A program made the position numbers and the translations under genes. A stretch of DNA of 64,000 nt from Pusillibacter faecalis (GTDB taxonomy: Bacteria; Bacillota; Clostridia; Oscillospirales; Oscillospiraceae), in the NCBI RefSeq assembly GCF_018408705.1, contig NZ_AP023420.1:2542001-2606000 (forward strand), in the 5' to 3' direction. A model generated the notes under the pieces. The model made no database searches. It was not told where the DNA came from and saw only the letters and a program-made list of their open reading frames with translations. The stretch's first letter is position 1, and the number at the start of each line of letters is the position of its first letter. Below are positions 23,674 to 32,566 of the stretch, one piece after another.

Positions 23674-26067
23674 TTACGCCCGCTTCATTTCCTGTTTCTT
23701 GTCCTCCGGGCGGGTGGTCATAATGGCGTACAGCTCGGTATTCTGCGGGAAGCGGTCAACAAACGGGATGGTGGTGTTCCCGAAGAACAACAGCCCTTCG
23801 CCGGAATTGGTGTGGGTCACATAGGAAAGCTGGTGGGGGCTGATACCGAGCTGTTTGGCTAAAATCTGCCTGTCGCCCTGCGCCTGCGAGAGCAGCACAA
23901 GAAAGTCCGAGTTTTCAAAGATGTTCTCGATCTCCGGGCTTGCCAGAAAATCCTTCACGTTCTGCGTTAAAGCACTGGGAACGCACCCTTTTTTTCGCAG
24001 CATTTTCCAGATCGCCACACAGTAGCTTGCCGTCAGCCGGTCACGGAGCAGCACATGGAACTCGTCGAAGTAGCACCATGTAGCGATACCGCGGAGGAAA
24101 TTCATGGACACCTGCGAGTTTACCAAGTCCTGCATAATGAGCATGGCAATCGTCCGAAGCCCGGCCCCCAGCTTTTTTAAGTCAAGGCATACCAGACGGC
24201 GGTTCAAGTCCACATTGGTTTCATGGTTGAATACGTTAAGGGAACCTGACACATAGATTTCAAGGGCCGTTGCCAGCCGTACCGCCTCGCCCTCCGGCTG
24301 GGAACAGAGCAGGTCATACAGGGTTTGGAGAGTCGGCATTTTGCTTGTTTCCGGGTCCTGCAAGTGTTCCCGGTACATCTGGCGCACACAGCGGTCAATG
24401 ACGGTCCGCTCCACCGGCTGCAAGCCATCCTTGCCGCCAACGATCAGCTCCATCAGTGACAGGATAAAGTCGGCTTTCAGCGCCATCGGGTTTTCCTCGT
24501 CAAAGCTCAGGTCAATGTCCATTGGATTGATGTGGTGGGGGCTGTCCGGGGCGATCTCGATGACCTGACCGCCCAGCCGCTTGATAAGGGGCGAGTATTC
24601 GCCCATCGGGTCCACCACAATGATCCGGTCACGGGTGGCAAGGAACACGTTCACAAGCTCCCGCTTTGCGGCAAAGGATTTGCCGGAACCCGGCACACCG
24701 AGGAACAGGCCGTTGGGGTTTTTGAGCTTCTTCCGGTTTGCCATGATGACGTTATGGGAAAGAGCGTTGAGCCCGTAATAGACGGCCTCGCCGTCCATGC
24801 GGAGCTCCTGCGTCATAAAGGGAACGAAAATGGCCGTGGAGCTGGTCGTCATGCCGCGCTTGATCTCAATGCCGTTATGGCCCAACGGCAGGCTGGAAAG
24901 AAAACCGTCCTCCTGCTGGAAGTCCAGCCGCTTCAAGGTGCAGTTGTATTTCTGAACGATACCCGACACCGTGAACAGGTCATTGTCCAGCTCCCGGCGG
25001 GTCGGGGCCATGTTCACCACAAGGAAGGTCAACAGGAACATTCGCTCGTTCCGGCTCTGCAAATCTTCCAAGAGGGTCTTTGCGTCGTTGCTGTACGTCA
25101 CAAGGTCGGGCGGGAGTATGTCCATGTCGTACCCGGCCCGGGCTGCCTTCTTTTGTTCCTCCACCTTCATCTTGTCAATGTCGGAGACTTTGGCCTTGAT
25201 GGATTTCACGGCGGCGGCCTGATCGACGGTTTGGATATGGAGAGTGATGGTCATTTCCGCATCCATTTCCAAAAGCTCCGCCAGCAGCTTGTCCGAGAGC
25301 TCTGAGGCCAAAATCTGCAAGTAGGAGGCAGCGCCCCAAGTCGTCCCCACCCGGAACAGACGGCTGAAACGAAAATCGAAACTGTCCGGGGCGATAAAGT
25401 CTTTGGTGGAGAGCCCGGTTTTGGGGATCATATCCCATGAAAACCGGAAGGGGGAGCCGCTGCCGGGGTGGAGCTGCCCGTGAAGAAGCTCCAGCCGTTC
25501 CAGCCCCGAAAGGGATCGGCACTTGACGCCCAGCTTTTTGAAGTTCCCGCAAATGTCCGCCTCTACACGTTCCAGCCTTGCCCTGGCGGTGGAAAGGTCG
25601 TCCACATTCACGCCGAAGGTCAGGAGCTTTGTGCGGACAATGCCGTTGTTGCTTTTGGCGATCTGGTTTTCCAGCATTTCCACATACTCACACCGGACGC
25701 TGTTGTAATCATCGTCCTGCATGGGGATGTTCACGCTGTACCGGCTGCCCGGGCGGCTCCGGTGGTTGAGGAAGGAAAGCTGGAACGGAAGGCTGCTGTC
25801 AAAGTAGTTCAGACAGGCGCTCCATCCGTCAAAAATGGCTGCCTGATCTTCGGACTGTGCGAGCTGGTAGTTGATGTCCTCGTATTCAATGGTTTTGGTG
25901 TAATAGCGGTCCGCTACCCGGCACACCCCGTCCCGGTACATTTCCCGGTAAGGGAGGGTCTGCTGGGCGGTGGTGGGAATGTTCTTTCCCTTTGTGAACA
26001 GGCCGAGAAGGCCCTGCTTTTCAGGCTTTCTGCCTGCGGGCTTTCCGGCCCTTCTGTTGTTTCGCAA
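23674..26067 (-). CDS. virB4: VirB4/TraE-type ATPase
   Basis: 797 aa from TTG 26067, which has AAAGGAGG 9 nt upstream within the end of the PrgI gene; the upstream ATG at 26133 lacks one. Walker A GVPGSGKSFAAK (~residue 440), Walker B WCYFDEFHVLL (~residue 690), and the conserved ALTQNVKDFL segment. Powers pilus/channel assembly and substrate transfer. The largest gene of the ICE2 operon. Confidence 0.92.
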   Translation of the reverse strand: MRNNRRAGKPAGRKPEKQGLLGLFTKGKNIPTTAQQTLPYREMYRDGVCRVADRYYTKTIEYEDINYQLAQSEDQAAIFDGWSACLNYFDSSLPFQLSFLNHRSRPGSRYSVNIPMQDDDYNSVRCEYVEMLENQIAKSNNGIVRTKLLTFGVNVDDLSTARARLERVEADICGNFKKLGVKCRSLSGLERLELLHGQLHPGSGSPFRFSWDMIPKTGLSTKDFIAPDSFDFRFSRLFRVGTTWGAASYLQILASELSDKLLAELLEMDAEMTITLHIQTVDQAAAVKSIKAKVSDIDKMKVEEQKKAARAGYDMDILPPDLVTYSNDAKTLLEDLQSRNERMFLLTFLVVNMAPTRRELDNDLFTVSGIVQKYNCTLKRLDFQQEDGFLSSLPLGHNGIEIKRGMTTSSTAIFVPFMTQELRMDGEAVYYGLNALSHNVIMANRKKLKNPNGLFLGVPGSGKSFAAKRELVNVFLATRDRIIVVDPMGEYSPLIKRLGGQVIEIAPDSPHHINPMDIDLSFDEENPMALKADFILSLMELIVGGKDGLQPVERTVIDRCVRQMYREHLQDPETSKMPTLQTLYDLLCSQPEGEAVRLATALEIYVSGSLNVFNHETNVDLNRRLVCLDLKKLGAGLRTIAMLIMQDLVNSQVSMNFLRGIATWCYFDEFHVLLRDRLTASYCVAIWKMLRKKGCVPSALTQNVKDFLASPEIENIFENSDFLVLLSQAQGDRQILAKQLGISPHQLSYVTHTNSGEGLLFFGNTTIPFVDRFPQNTELYAIMTTRPEDKKQEMKRA

Positions 26068-26407
26068 TCGGCTGCGCCTCCTTTCTGGCGCTAAGCAGCG
26101 CATAGAAGTTTTCGGTTTTGTAAGGCCGCACACGGGGATAGAGGAACCGGGTGCGGATGATGTTTTTCAGCACTTTTTCCAGCGGCAGACCGTCTCGTTC
26201 ATACATAGCCAGAAAGAAGAACGGGAGCATGAGGCCGATCATCAGGAACATGGCGGCACTGTTCCCGATACTGCCACGGGAAAACAGGTAAGCCGGGAGG
26301 CCCACCGCCGCTGCGCTGGAAAAACAAACAAGCTGGCGCTTCGTTAGGTTGAAGGCCAGCTTTGTCTTGATTTTGGAAAGGTCTTTTGGTACTGGCACAT
26401 AGGCCAT
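26021..26407 (-). CDS. PrgI-family (VirB3-like) membrane protein
   Basis: 128 aa, starting MAYVPVPKDLSKIKTKLAFN, with two membrane spans (~25-75) and a conserved RFLYPRVRPYKTEN end. PrgI proteins are inner-membrane partners encoded next to VirB4, and here the genes overlap by 47 nt. AAGGAGG upstream of the ATG. Confidence 0.85.
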   Translation of the reverse strand: MAYVPVPKDLSKIKTKLAFNLTKRQLVCFSSAAAVGLPAYLFSRGSIGNSAAMFLMIGLMLPFFFLAMYERDGLPLEKVLKNIIRTRFLYPRVRPYKTENFYALLSARKEAQPIAKQQKGRKARRQKA

Positions 26408-26428
26408 TTTGGTACACCTCCTTTATTG

Positions 26429-26451
26429 CTTCGGGCCAGCATGGCCCGAGG
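26429..26451. repeat. Family A palindrome, copy 12
   Basis: Arms CTTCGGGCCA and TGGCCCGAGG, directly against the stop at 26452. Confidence 0.85.
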
Positions 26452-27072
26452 TTATCTTGCGGCCTCTTTGGCCGGGGCTGTGCTGCGGGCAGCTTCGGCG
26501 GCCTCTCGTCCGCTCTGCCTTGCCCGCCAGTATTCGGGGTGATACTGCCGGATGGACTGATTGAGTTTTTCTTCAAACTGTCCTTTGTCCTTAATGCGGT
26601 CAGGGATGTTCCACAGTTTTTTGTCCAGCAGTTCCCGGAGCACCACACTTTCCTGTGCGTCCTCCTCATAGCAGATATAGCCCTTATCCTTGAAGCCGCA
26701 CTTTTTCGCCGCCGGGGAGAGGACGGCGGCTACCTCGTTTGCCACCATCGTTCCGCCGTGGCTGGCGGTAGATACCAGAAACACCCCCGGACAGAGGGTT
26801 TCACAGCTTTGCACCTCGCCCCATGGGGAGCTTTTCGGCGCATGGAACATTCCGCCCGTCCGGCTCCGGTCCGCCTGCATGAGTGCTGCCTTTTCTAAGA
26901 TGGCTTTCAGTTCCGGGGAAAAATAGGCATATTCCCGAAGGACACGGGCGGCGTCCCCGCCGCAGGCGTTCATCAACAGGGTATAGGCGTCGCTGTCCGC
27001 TTTGGTACAGCGGCCCAGCAGTTTTCCGTCATAGTAGCAGGCCGCGTCATAGCCCGTCCGTTTGCGTGGCAT
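26452..27072 (-). CDS. DUF7007-like protein
   Basis: 206 aa from the ATG at 27072 (GGAGG upstream). Contains SPWGEVQSCETLCPGVFLVS followed by TASHGG, like DUF7007 proteins of mobile elements. No membrane span. Function unknown; conserved within Tn1549-like operons between virB6 and prgI. Confidence 0.6.
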   Translation of the reverse strand: MPRKRTGYDAACYYDGKLLGRCTKADSDAYTLLMNACGGDAARVLREYAYFSPELKAILEKAALMQADRSRTGGMFHAPKSSPWGEVQSCETLCPGVFLVSTASHGGTMVANEVAAVLSPAAKKCGFKDKGYICYEEDAQESVVLRELLDKKLWNIPDRIKDKGQFEEKLNQSIRQYHPEYWRARQSGREAAEAARSTAPAKEAAR

Positions 27073-27091
27073 GGTTCCCGCCTCCTTTCTG

Positions 27092-27113
27092 CTTCGGGCC
27101 AGCATGGCCCGAG
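27092..27113. repeat. Family A palindrome, copy 13
   Basis: Arms CTTCGGGCCA and TGGCCCGAG, one nt past the SpoVG-like stop (27115). Confidence 0.83.
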
Positions 27114-27114
27114 A

Positions 27115-27537
27115 TCAACGCTCTGCGCTGCGGCTGGGTTTTTCCTTCGGAGGCCGTTCCGCCTTTGCCTGTTCGGCAGCCGCTTTCCCGGCCTTGAGCT
27201 GTTCACTGATGGACGCACGCTCGGCAGAGCCGCGCTCCGCCATCTGTTCCAGCTTTACTTCATAGGCTTGCAGAACAGCGGTGTTGAGCTGTTCCCGGAA
27301 CTCCTTCGTGACAGGATAGGCCATATCCCGGTAGCCGCCCTTGCCGTCCGGCTGGCTGGGCATCCCAAGAAAGAGGCCCTTGCTGCCCTGTACGATTTTC
27401 AGATTTTCCACCACAAAGCAGTCATTGAATTTCACGCTGGCAAAGCCCATGAGGTTTTTCACAGGTTCGATGACCCGCACGCTTACATCCAGTTTCAAAG
27501 GGGCGGCTGGTGTTCCGCCCGCAGTTTTTTCCTGCAT
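27115..27537 (-). CDS. SpoVG-like protein
   Basis: 140 aa. The first ~90 residues follow SpoVG (LDVSVRVIEPVKNLMGFASV, VVENLKIVQGSKGLFLGMP, YRDMAYPVTKEFREQLN); the rest is a Lys/Glu-rich tail. SpoVG proteins bind DNA or RNA and act as regulators. In conjugative elements the role is not settled. Confidence 0.8.
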   Translation of the reverse strand: MQEKTAGGTPAAPLKLDVSVRVIEPVKNLMGFASVKFNDCFVVENLKIVQGSKGLFLGMPSQPDGKGGYRDMAYPVTKEFREQLNTAVLQAYEVKLEQMAERGSAERASISEQLKAGKAAAEQAKAERPPKEKPSRSAER

Positions 27538-27553
27538 GGATTTCTCCTTTCCG

Positions 27554-27576
27554 CTTCGGGTCAACATGGCCCGAAG
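27554..27576. repeat. Family A palindrome, copy 14
   Basis: Arms CTTCGGGTCA and TGGCCCGAAG, 4 nt past the VirB6-like stop (27581). Confidence 0.78.
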
Positions 27577-27580
27577 TCTC

Positions 27581-28447
27581 TTAATGGCAGCCGAAGATGG
27601 ATTTTGCAAGACTGCCTGTTTTGAATAAGGTAAAACACAGCAACACCGTATATCCCACGCATCCCCAGATCGCCCCGATGGGGTCGCCGTCGGTGGCGAT
27701 ACTCTGGATCAGCACCGCGTAGATGGCGACACAGACCAAAATGAGCAAGCCTTGAAAGCCCACCGCAAAGAGGGAGCGGAAATAGTTCTGCCCCATGTGT
27801 CCGGTTTCCCGGTTGGGGACGGTGGCAAACGGGATGGGTGCCAAACTTGTGAGTAAGTAAATTTCAATCATACGGCCATATACGATAACGAAGATCACGA
27901 TGTTTAAGGCAATCATGGTAAGCTGAATCAGGAATGACTGGAGCCAGAGGCCAAACAGGGGGCCTAACTCCATTGCCTCCAGCTCGGTCCGCAGACTGTC
28001 CATTACATCCGTTGTGATCTCTGTTCCGTTCTGGATAATGCCCGCCGATTGCTGGATGACGTGCTGGCTCACGTCAAAGACGGCCAGCACGATATTGAAG
28101 GTATTCGTCAGGATCATTACCGCCACAAAGGTTTTGAACACCCACTTGAAAAACATCCATGTGTCAACATCATGGAGGTTGTTGCGGTCAATGAGCATTT
28201 GTATCAGCTCATAGGTCATTACAAAAGTGAGGATGACCCCGGCGATTGGCAGGATGGCGGTTTCAGAGATTTGCCGTATCATGGAAAAGACCCCGGCGTT
28301 CCAGTCCGCCGGGGTCGTGCCTACCTGTGTGGCGATCTCGCCAACGCTCTGATTGACGTTATTGAAAAGGCCATCCAGATTTCCCATGATACCATCGACA
28401 AGCAAACCTTTGAGCCATTCAACGATTGCGTCGATGATAAAGTCCAT
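27581..28447 (-). CDS. VirB6/TrbL-like channel protein
   Basis: 288 aa with about six hydrophobic spans (ILPIAGVILTFVMTYELIQM, FVAVMILTNTFNIVLAVF, LTMIALNIVIFVIVYG, and others). The LTSLAPIPFATVPNRETGHM segment is typical of TrbL/VirB6 proteins in clostridial elements. Forms the inner-membrane pore. Follows maff2 in the operon. Confidence 0.8.
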   Translation of the reverse strand: MDFIIDAIVEWLKGLLVDGIMGNLDGLFNNVNQSVGEIATQVGTTPADWNAGVFSMIRQISETAILPIAGVILTFVMTYELIQMLIDRNNLHDVDTWMFFKWVFKTFVAVMILTNTFNIVLAVFDVSQHVIQQSAGIIQNGTEITTDVMDSLRTELEAMELGPLFGLWLQSFLIQLTMIALNIVIFVIVYGRMIEIYLLTSLAPIPFATVPNRETGHMGQNYFRSLFAVGFQGLLILVCVAIYAVLIQSIATDGDPIGAIWGCVGYTVLLCFTLFKTGSLAKSIFGCH

Positions 28448-28488
28448 ACATCAGCTCCTTTTCTGGAAAAAGGGACAACGGGTAAGGG

Positions 28489-28582
28489 TTAGCTGAACAG
28501 GCCGGACAGCAGAGGGATAAGCTGCATACCGATCAGGACGACACCGCCGCCCGCCATGAGCTGCTTAATGCCCTGGCTCTTT
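28489..28582 (-). pseudogene. maff2, C-terminal part cut off by IME3
   Basis: Encodes KSQGIKQLMAGGGVVLIGMQ and a short hydrophobic end, the second half of a Maff2-type small membrane protein. Joined to the N-terminal part at 39927-40051 through the shared AAA it gives an exact 71-aa frame. Maff2 proteins resemble VirB2-like subunits in position and topology. Confidence 0.85.
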
Positions 28583-28671
28583 ACTGATGTGCGATAAAGA
28601 AGTAATAGAAGTGTAAAAAATTTTGCCGTTCCTATCCGGCACTTGCGCATTGTGTCGGATAGGTCGGGCGG

Positions 28672-30282
28672 TTATTCGGGCAAGTCCACCTTGCCAACAA
28701 AAGAATAATAAATCTCAATGTCCTGTCTGCGGGTCTTGTTCTCGTCATAGCTGCACTCATGCACAACGATTTTCTCTACAAACTCCCGCAGCAGAGTAGG
28801 GGTAAGTTCTTCAAAGCTGGTATGCCGCCGGACAACATTCATAAACTTTTCTGCGTTCACGGTGGCTTCCTGTGCTTTGGAAAGCTCCGCTTGAATAGCA
28901 GCGGCTCTTTCTTTCAGCTCCCGTTGCTCTGCTTCATAGTCTGCCGACAGCTCTGTGAAACGCTCGTCTGATATGCGCCCGGTCACGCTGTCCTCATACA
29001 GCCGCTTGAAGATAGCGGATAACTCGGCTATGCGTTTCTCGGAGGCTTCCAGTTCCTTTTTCTTGGCGGCGTTCCTGCGTTTGCCCCCGTCCTCGTTCTG
29101 CTCAATCAAGAGTTTCATAAACCGGGCTTCATGCTTTGCCGCATAGCTGGTCACTTTCCGCAGATTGGAGAGTACACCAGCGGTCAAGAGGTCGGTGCGG
29201 ATAAAGTGCGCCGTACAGTCATGGGTGCGTTTCTTGTAGTTGCCGCAGATATAACAGTCCTGCTTGCGCTTGTCCGTCTGGTATCGCTGCTGATACATCA
29301 CGCTGCCGCAGTCCGCACAGAACAGTATGCCGGAGAACAAACCCACTTCATCATAGCGGTTTGGGCGTTTGCGCTGTTTGCGAAGCTCCTGCACCCGTTC
29401 CCATGTTTGGGTGTCTATGATAGGCTCGTGGTGGTTCTCGAAAATCACTTGCTTTTCCGGGGGATTTTCTACACTGTGCTTGACTTTGTAAGAAAGTTTT
29501 TCTGTCTTGAAATTTACCAGACAGCCTGTGTATTCCCGGTTTTCAAGGATATGCACTACGGTATTGGTCGCCCACTTGCACTCATAGCCGGGGTGGTAGC
29601 GGCGGGTGCTGCCCGTCCTGCGGTATTCAAGCGTTCCCGGCGTGGGGATTTGCTGCTCTGTGAGCATACGGGCTATCTTGGTCGGACCATTCCCGGCAAG
29701 ACAGAGGTTGTATATCTGCTTGACTACGGGTGCAGCTTCCTCGTCAATAATGAAATTTTCATCCTCGTCCATGAGGTAGCCATACACAGGCTTGCTTGTG
29801 ATGGGCTTGCCATTCATGCCTTTTGAGCGTTTTACTGCTTTGATTTTCTTGCTCGTATCTCTCACCAGCCATTCGTTAAAGATATTCCGCAGCGGGGCAA
29901 AGTCATTGTCGCCCTGTGCGCTGTCCACTCCGTCATTGATAGCGATGAAGCGGACACCTTTCTGTGGGAAAATCATTTCCGTGTACATTCCCACTTGCAG
30001 GTAGTTTCGCCCTAACCTCGACATATCCTTTACGATAACTGTCCCGACTTTTCCGGCTTCAATGTCCGCAAGCATGGCTTGAAAACCGGGTCTTTGAAAG
30101 TTCGCACCAGAATAACCGTCGTCCGTGTACCAGCGCAGATTGGAAAAGCCGTTCTGCTTTGCATAGGTTTCAAGGATACGCTTCTGATTGGAAATGGAAT
30201 TGCTTTCGCCTTGCAGCTCGTCCTCATGGGATAGTCTTGGGTAAAGGGCGGTAATTGGTTGTTGGTTGGTCTGTCTTAACAT
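28672..30282 (-). CDS. TnpX-like large serine recombinase of IME3
   Basis: 536 aa. Catalytic Ser18 in ALYPRLSHEDE, SNSISNQKR, MSRLGRNYLQVG, recombinase domain, zinc ribbon (CADCGSVMY ... CYICGNYK), coiled coil (~residues 400-470) and DUF4368-like end (FVEKIVVHECSYDENKTRR). The C-terminal end faces the left junction at 28583. Expected to catalyse integration into and excision from maff2. Confidence 0.9.
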   Translation of the reverse strand: MLRQTNQQPITALYPRLSHEDELQGESNSISNQKRILETYAKQNGFSNLRWYTDDGYSGANFQRPGFQAMLADIEAGKVGTVIVKDMSRLGRNYLQVGMYTEMIFPQKGVRFIAINDGVDSAQGDNDFAPLRNIFNEWLVRDTSKKIKAVKRSKGMNGKPITSKPVYGYLMDEDENFIIDEEAAPVVKQIYNLCLAGNGPTKIARMLTEQQIPTPGTLEYRRTGSTRRYHPGYECKWATNTVVHILENREYTGCLVNFKTEKLSYKVKHSVENPPEKQVIFENHHEPIIDTQTWERVQELRKQRKRPNRYDEVGLFSGILFCADCGSVMYQQRYQTDKRKQDCYICGNYKKRTHDCTAHFIRTDLLTAGVLSNLRKVTSYAAKHEARFMKLLIEQNEDGGKRRNAAKKKELEASEKRIAELSAIFKRLYEDSVTGRISDERFTELSADYEAEQRELKERAAAIQAELSKAQEATVNAEKFMNVVRRHTSFEELTPTLLREFVEKIVVHECSYDENKTRRQDIEIYYSFVGKVDLPE

Positions 30283-30393
30283 AAAATCCTCCGTTTCCGA
30301 CAGCCAGCCCCACTATTCCGTACCTTGATTGTACCACATGGGGCGGCTGTCTGTATAGCGGCAAAAGCGTCAAATCTGCTTCTTTATGGTCGG

Positions 30394-30582
30394 TCAAATC
30401 GCCGTTTTTTGTGTAGCAGCTTCCGCTTCCAGCACTTTCATCATCTTGTCGGCTGCGGTGTCGGTTGCGCCCTGCTTGAAGAAGCCGGAAACGGTAAGGA
30501 CGGAGTTGCCCATGCGGATTTCCGTCACACAGTCCGGGCGGCGGTCTGTTTTGGTGGTGCTTGTCTGTTTCGTTTCTGTCAT
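30394..30582 (-). CDS. TnpW-like small protein
   Basis: 62 aa from the ATG at 30582 (AAAGGAG upstream). Core TEIRMGNSVLTVSGFFKQG then KMMKVLEAE, the strand-helix pattern seen in transposon-encoded TnpW proteins. Overlaps the DnaC-like stop by 4 nt. Function unknown. Confidence 0.6.
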   Translation of the reverse strand: MTETKQTSTTKTDRRPDCVTEIRMGNSVLTVSGFFKQGATDTAADKMMKVLEAEAATQKTAI

Positions 30583-31433
30583 AGGCTCTCCTTTCGCTGC
30601 TTCATCAGTTGCTTTAAGCGTTCCAGCTTTTCCTGTGCGGTTTCCTTTCGGAAGTTGCTGCCCGTGAAGCGGACGGGGGCGCACATGGAAGTCAGCCTGT
30701 CATAGATACGGGCGTGGGGCGTGTCCTGCGGGTGCTGCAATTCCTCCAGCGTGAGGTTGGTCGTGGCGATCAGCGGCTTGCCGCTTCGGTAACGGCTGTC
30801 AATCACGCTGTAAACCTGTTCCAGCCCGTATTCTGTTCCTCGCTCCATACCGAAATCATCAAGTATCAGCAGAGGGTAGCTGCAAAGGCGGGAAATATAT
30901 TCGTTCCTGCCCTCAAAGCTGGCGGCAAGGTCACCCAGTATCGTTGCAAAGTTTGTCATGCAGACGGCAACCTCTTTTTCCATAAGGGCGTTGGCGATAC
31001 AGGCGGCAAGGTAGCTTTTTCCCGTCCCCACGCCGCCCCAAAACAGGTAGCCGATATTTTCAGCCTGCATGGTTTCCCAGCTCTCCACATAAAAGCGGGC
31101 GGTTTCGGTCTGCGGGTTTCTGCCGTTGTCATGCTCAAATGTCCAGTTCCGCATAGCAGGGTCGGTAAAGCCCCGGCGTTTCAAGTCCTCCACTTTTTCA
31201 AGGTGCTTCTGTCGGCTTTCGGCGGCTTGCTGCTTTTCACGGGCTGCCCGCTGGCAGTCGCACTCTGCCGGGTGGCGGTCACGCCCGAAACAAGTCTTTC
31301 CCTCTGCAAAATAGGCTTCTTTGGGCGTATGGCACTTACCGCAGTATAAAAGCCCGTCCTCGCCTGTGTAGTCCTCCGCTTCGGCGGTAGTGGCTGTAAT
31401 GTCCGTAATCATAGCTTCAATTCCGTTTTTCAT
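30579..31433 (-). CDS. DnaC-like helicase loader ATPase
   Basis: 284 aa from the ATG at 31433. N-terminal zinc-finger-like region (YCGKCHTPKE ... CDCQ) and AAA+ domain with Walker A WGGVGTGKSYLA and Walker B LLILDDFG. Loads the host helicase during replication start. Coupled to the initiator gene by an ATGA overlap. Homolog in IME2: 41792-42655. Confidence 0.85.
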   Translation of the reverse strand: MKNGIEAMITDITATTAEAEDYTGEDGLLYCGKCHTPKEAYFAEGKTCFGRDRHPAECDCQRAAREKQQAAESRQKHLEKVEDLKRRGFTDPAMRNWTFEHDNGRNPQTETARFYVESWETMQAENIGYLFWGGVGTGKSYLAACIANALMEKEVAVCMTNFATILGDLAASFEGRNEYISRLCSYPLLILDDFGMERGTEYGLEQVYSVIDSRYRSGKPLIATTNLTLEELQHPQDTPHARIYDRLTSMCAPVRFTGSNFRKETAQEKLERLKQLMKQRKESL

Positions 31434-32179
31434 AAGCTCTCGCCCTCCTTGCATGAATAATCGGGTATGCCCTGTTTCGGGGCAGCCTTGCCTTTGGCAG
31501 CGTCCTCCTGCGCCCACTTGTAAATGGTGGCTGCATGGCTGTGGTACTGTTTCCCGGTGGAAGCGATATGGCAGGAAAGCCGGTCAATATAATACTCCCA
31601 CTTGTCGGGCAACTCTGTTTTTAGCCCGGAAAGCTCTGTATCGGTCAGTATCACATTGTTGTATCTGCCATAAGCGGCGGGGGCGGGGTGTCCCGTTTCT
31701 CCCTCTCTCTCTTTTTCTATCTCTATCTCTTTCTCTAACTCTATCTCTATCTCTGGTGGACGAATGTCGGACAAATGTCCGCCTTTTGTCCGGGGCGGTA
31801 AAAGTGCCTTGTTTTCCAGTCTTGCAGCCCGTTTCCGCTCGGCTTCGGTAGAGGACTGTCCTATCATCAGCTCAATGTCGGTCATATAGAAAGCCCCGCT
31901 GTCAAGCTGCTCCACAAGCCCCAACTGCCGGAAAATCTCTAAAGCCCTCTCAACCGTCCCTATCTGGTGGCGGGTCAGTGTCGCTATCATCTGCGCTGTG
32001 TAGGGGATATGCTCGTCAAGCTGCAATTTCCCGCCGTTTTTCAGCGATTTTAAGTACAGCTTCAAGAGGATATTGGAGTATAAAATCCCGTCTTTCATAT
32101 CTTCCAGCAGCACAATGGAGTCGCTGTCAAAAAAGTTCTCTTTCAGCTTGAGGTAGTAATACTTGCGGTTATCTGCCAT
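31430..32179 (-). CDS. Replication initiator with phage replisome-organizer N-terminal domain
   Basis: 249 aa. N-terminal winged-helix domain (RKYYYLKLKENFFDSDSIVL ... MIATLTRHQIGTVERALEIF). An acidic Glu/Ile repeat (residues ~145-165) follows, encoded by a purine-rich tract. With the DnaC-like gene it forms a replication module, which suggests the excised element can replicate. Homolog in IME2: 42652-43401. Confidence 0.85.
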   Translation of the reverse strand: MADNRKYYYLKLKENFFDSDSIVLLEDMKDGILYSNILLKLYLKSLKNGGKLQLDEHIPYTAQMIATLTRHQIGTVERALEIFRQLGLVEQLDSGAFYMTDIELMIGQSSTEAERKRAARLENKALLPPRTKGGHLSDIRPPEIEIELEKEIEIEKEREGETGHPAPAAYGRYNNVILTDTELSGLKTELPDKWEYYIDRLSCHIASTGKQYHSHAATIYKWAQEDAAKGKAAPKQGIPDYSCKEGESL

Positions 32180-32381
32180 TGTCCCTGTCCTCCTTTTTCC
32201 GGCGTTTGGAGTAGTAGTGGGGGCAGAGTATGATAACCGCCCGGAAGCTCTGCTTGCAGCTATGGGTACAGCCCCGGCAGAGGTCATTGTATGTGATACG
32301 ATCGCAGGTGGAATTCCCGACTTTCACTTGCCGCAGGAAAAAAGACCATTCCAGCCGCCGTTTCTTGCTCATTCTTGGCAT
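32169..32381 (-). CDS. Small Cys/Arg-rich protein
   Basis: 70 aa from the ATG at 32381 (AAAGGAG upstream). Contains CDRITYNDLCRGCTHSC, suggesting zinc binding, and a basic tail. Overlaps the initiator start. No family recognised. Confidence 0.5.
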   Translation of the reverse strand: MPRMSKKRRLEWSFFLRQVKVGNSTCDRITYNDLCRGCTHSCKQSFRAVIILCPHYYSKRRKKEDRDNGR

Positions 32382-32566
32382 GGGTGCGCTCCTTTCTGCC
32401 GTTTCCGCTGGTGTGGCGGTATCGGCGGTAATTCTGTATCATCTCGGTATCATTTTCGGGTTTTTTCTGCCCTATAAGCCCGTTAAAAAATCCTTTGGTA
32501 TTTGCGGATAGGGTACGGGGCAGCCCCCTTGTTCTGTATAGGTTCGGGTACATTTTGGGGCGGTTT

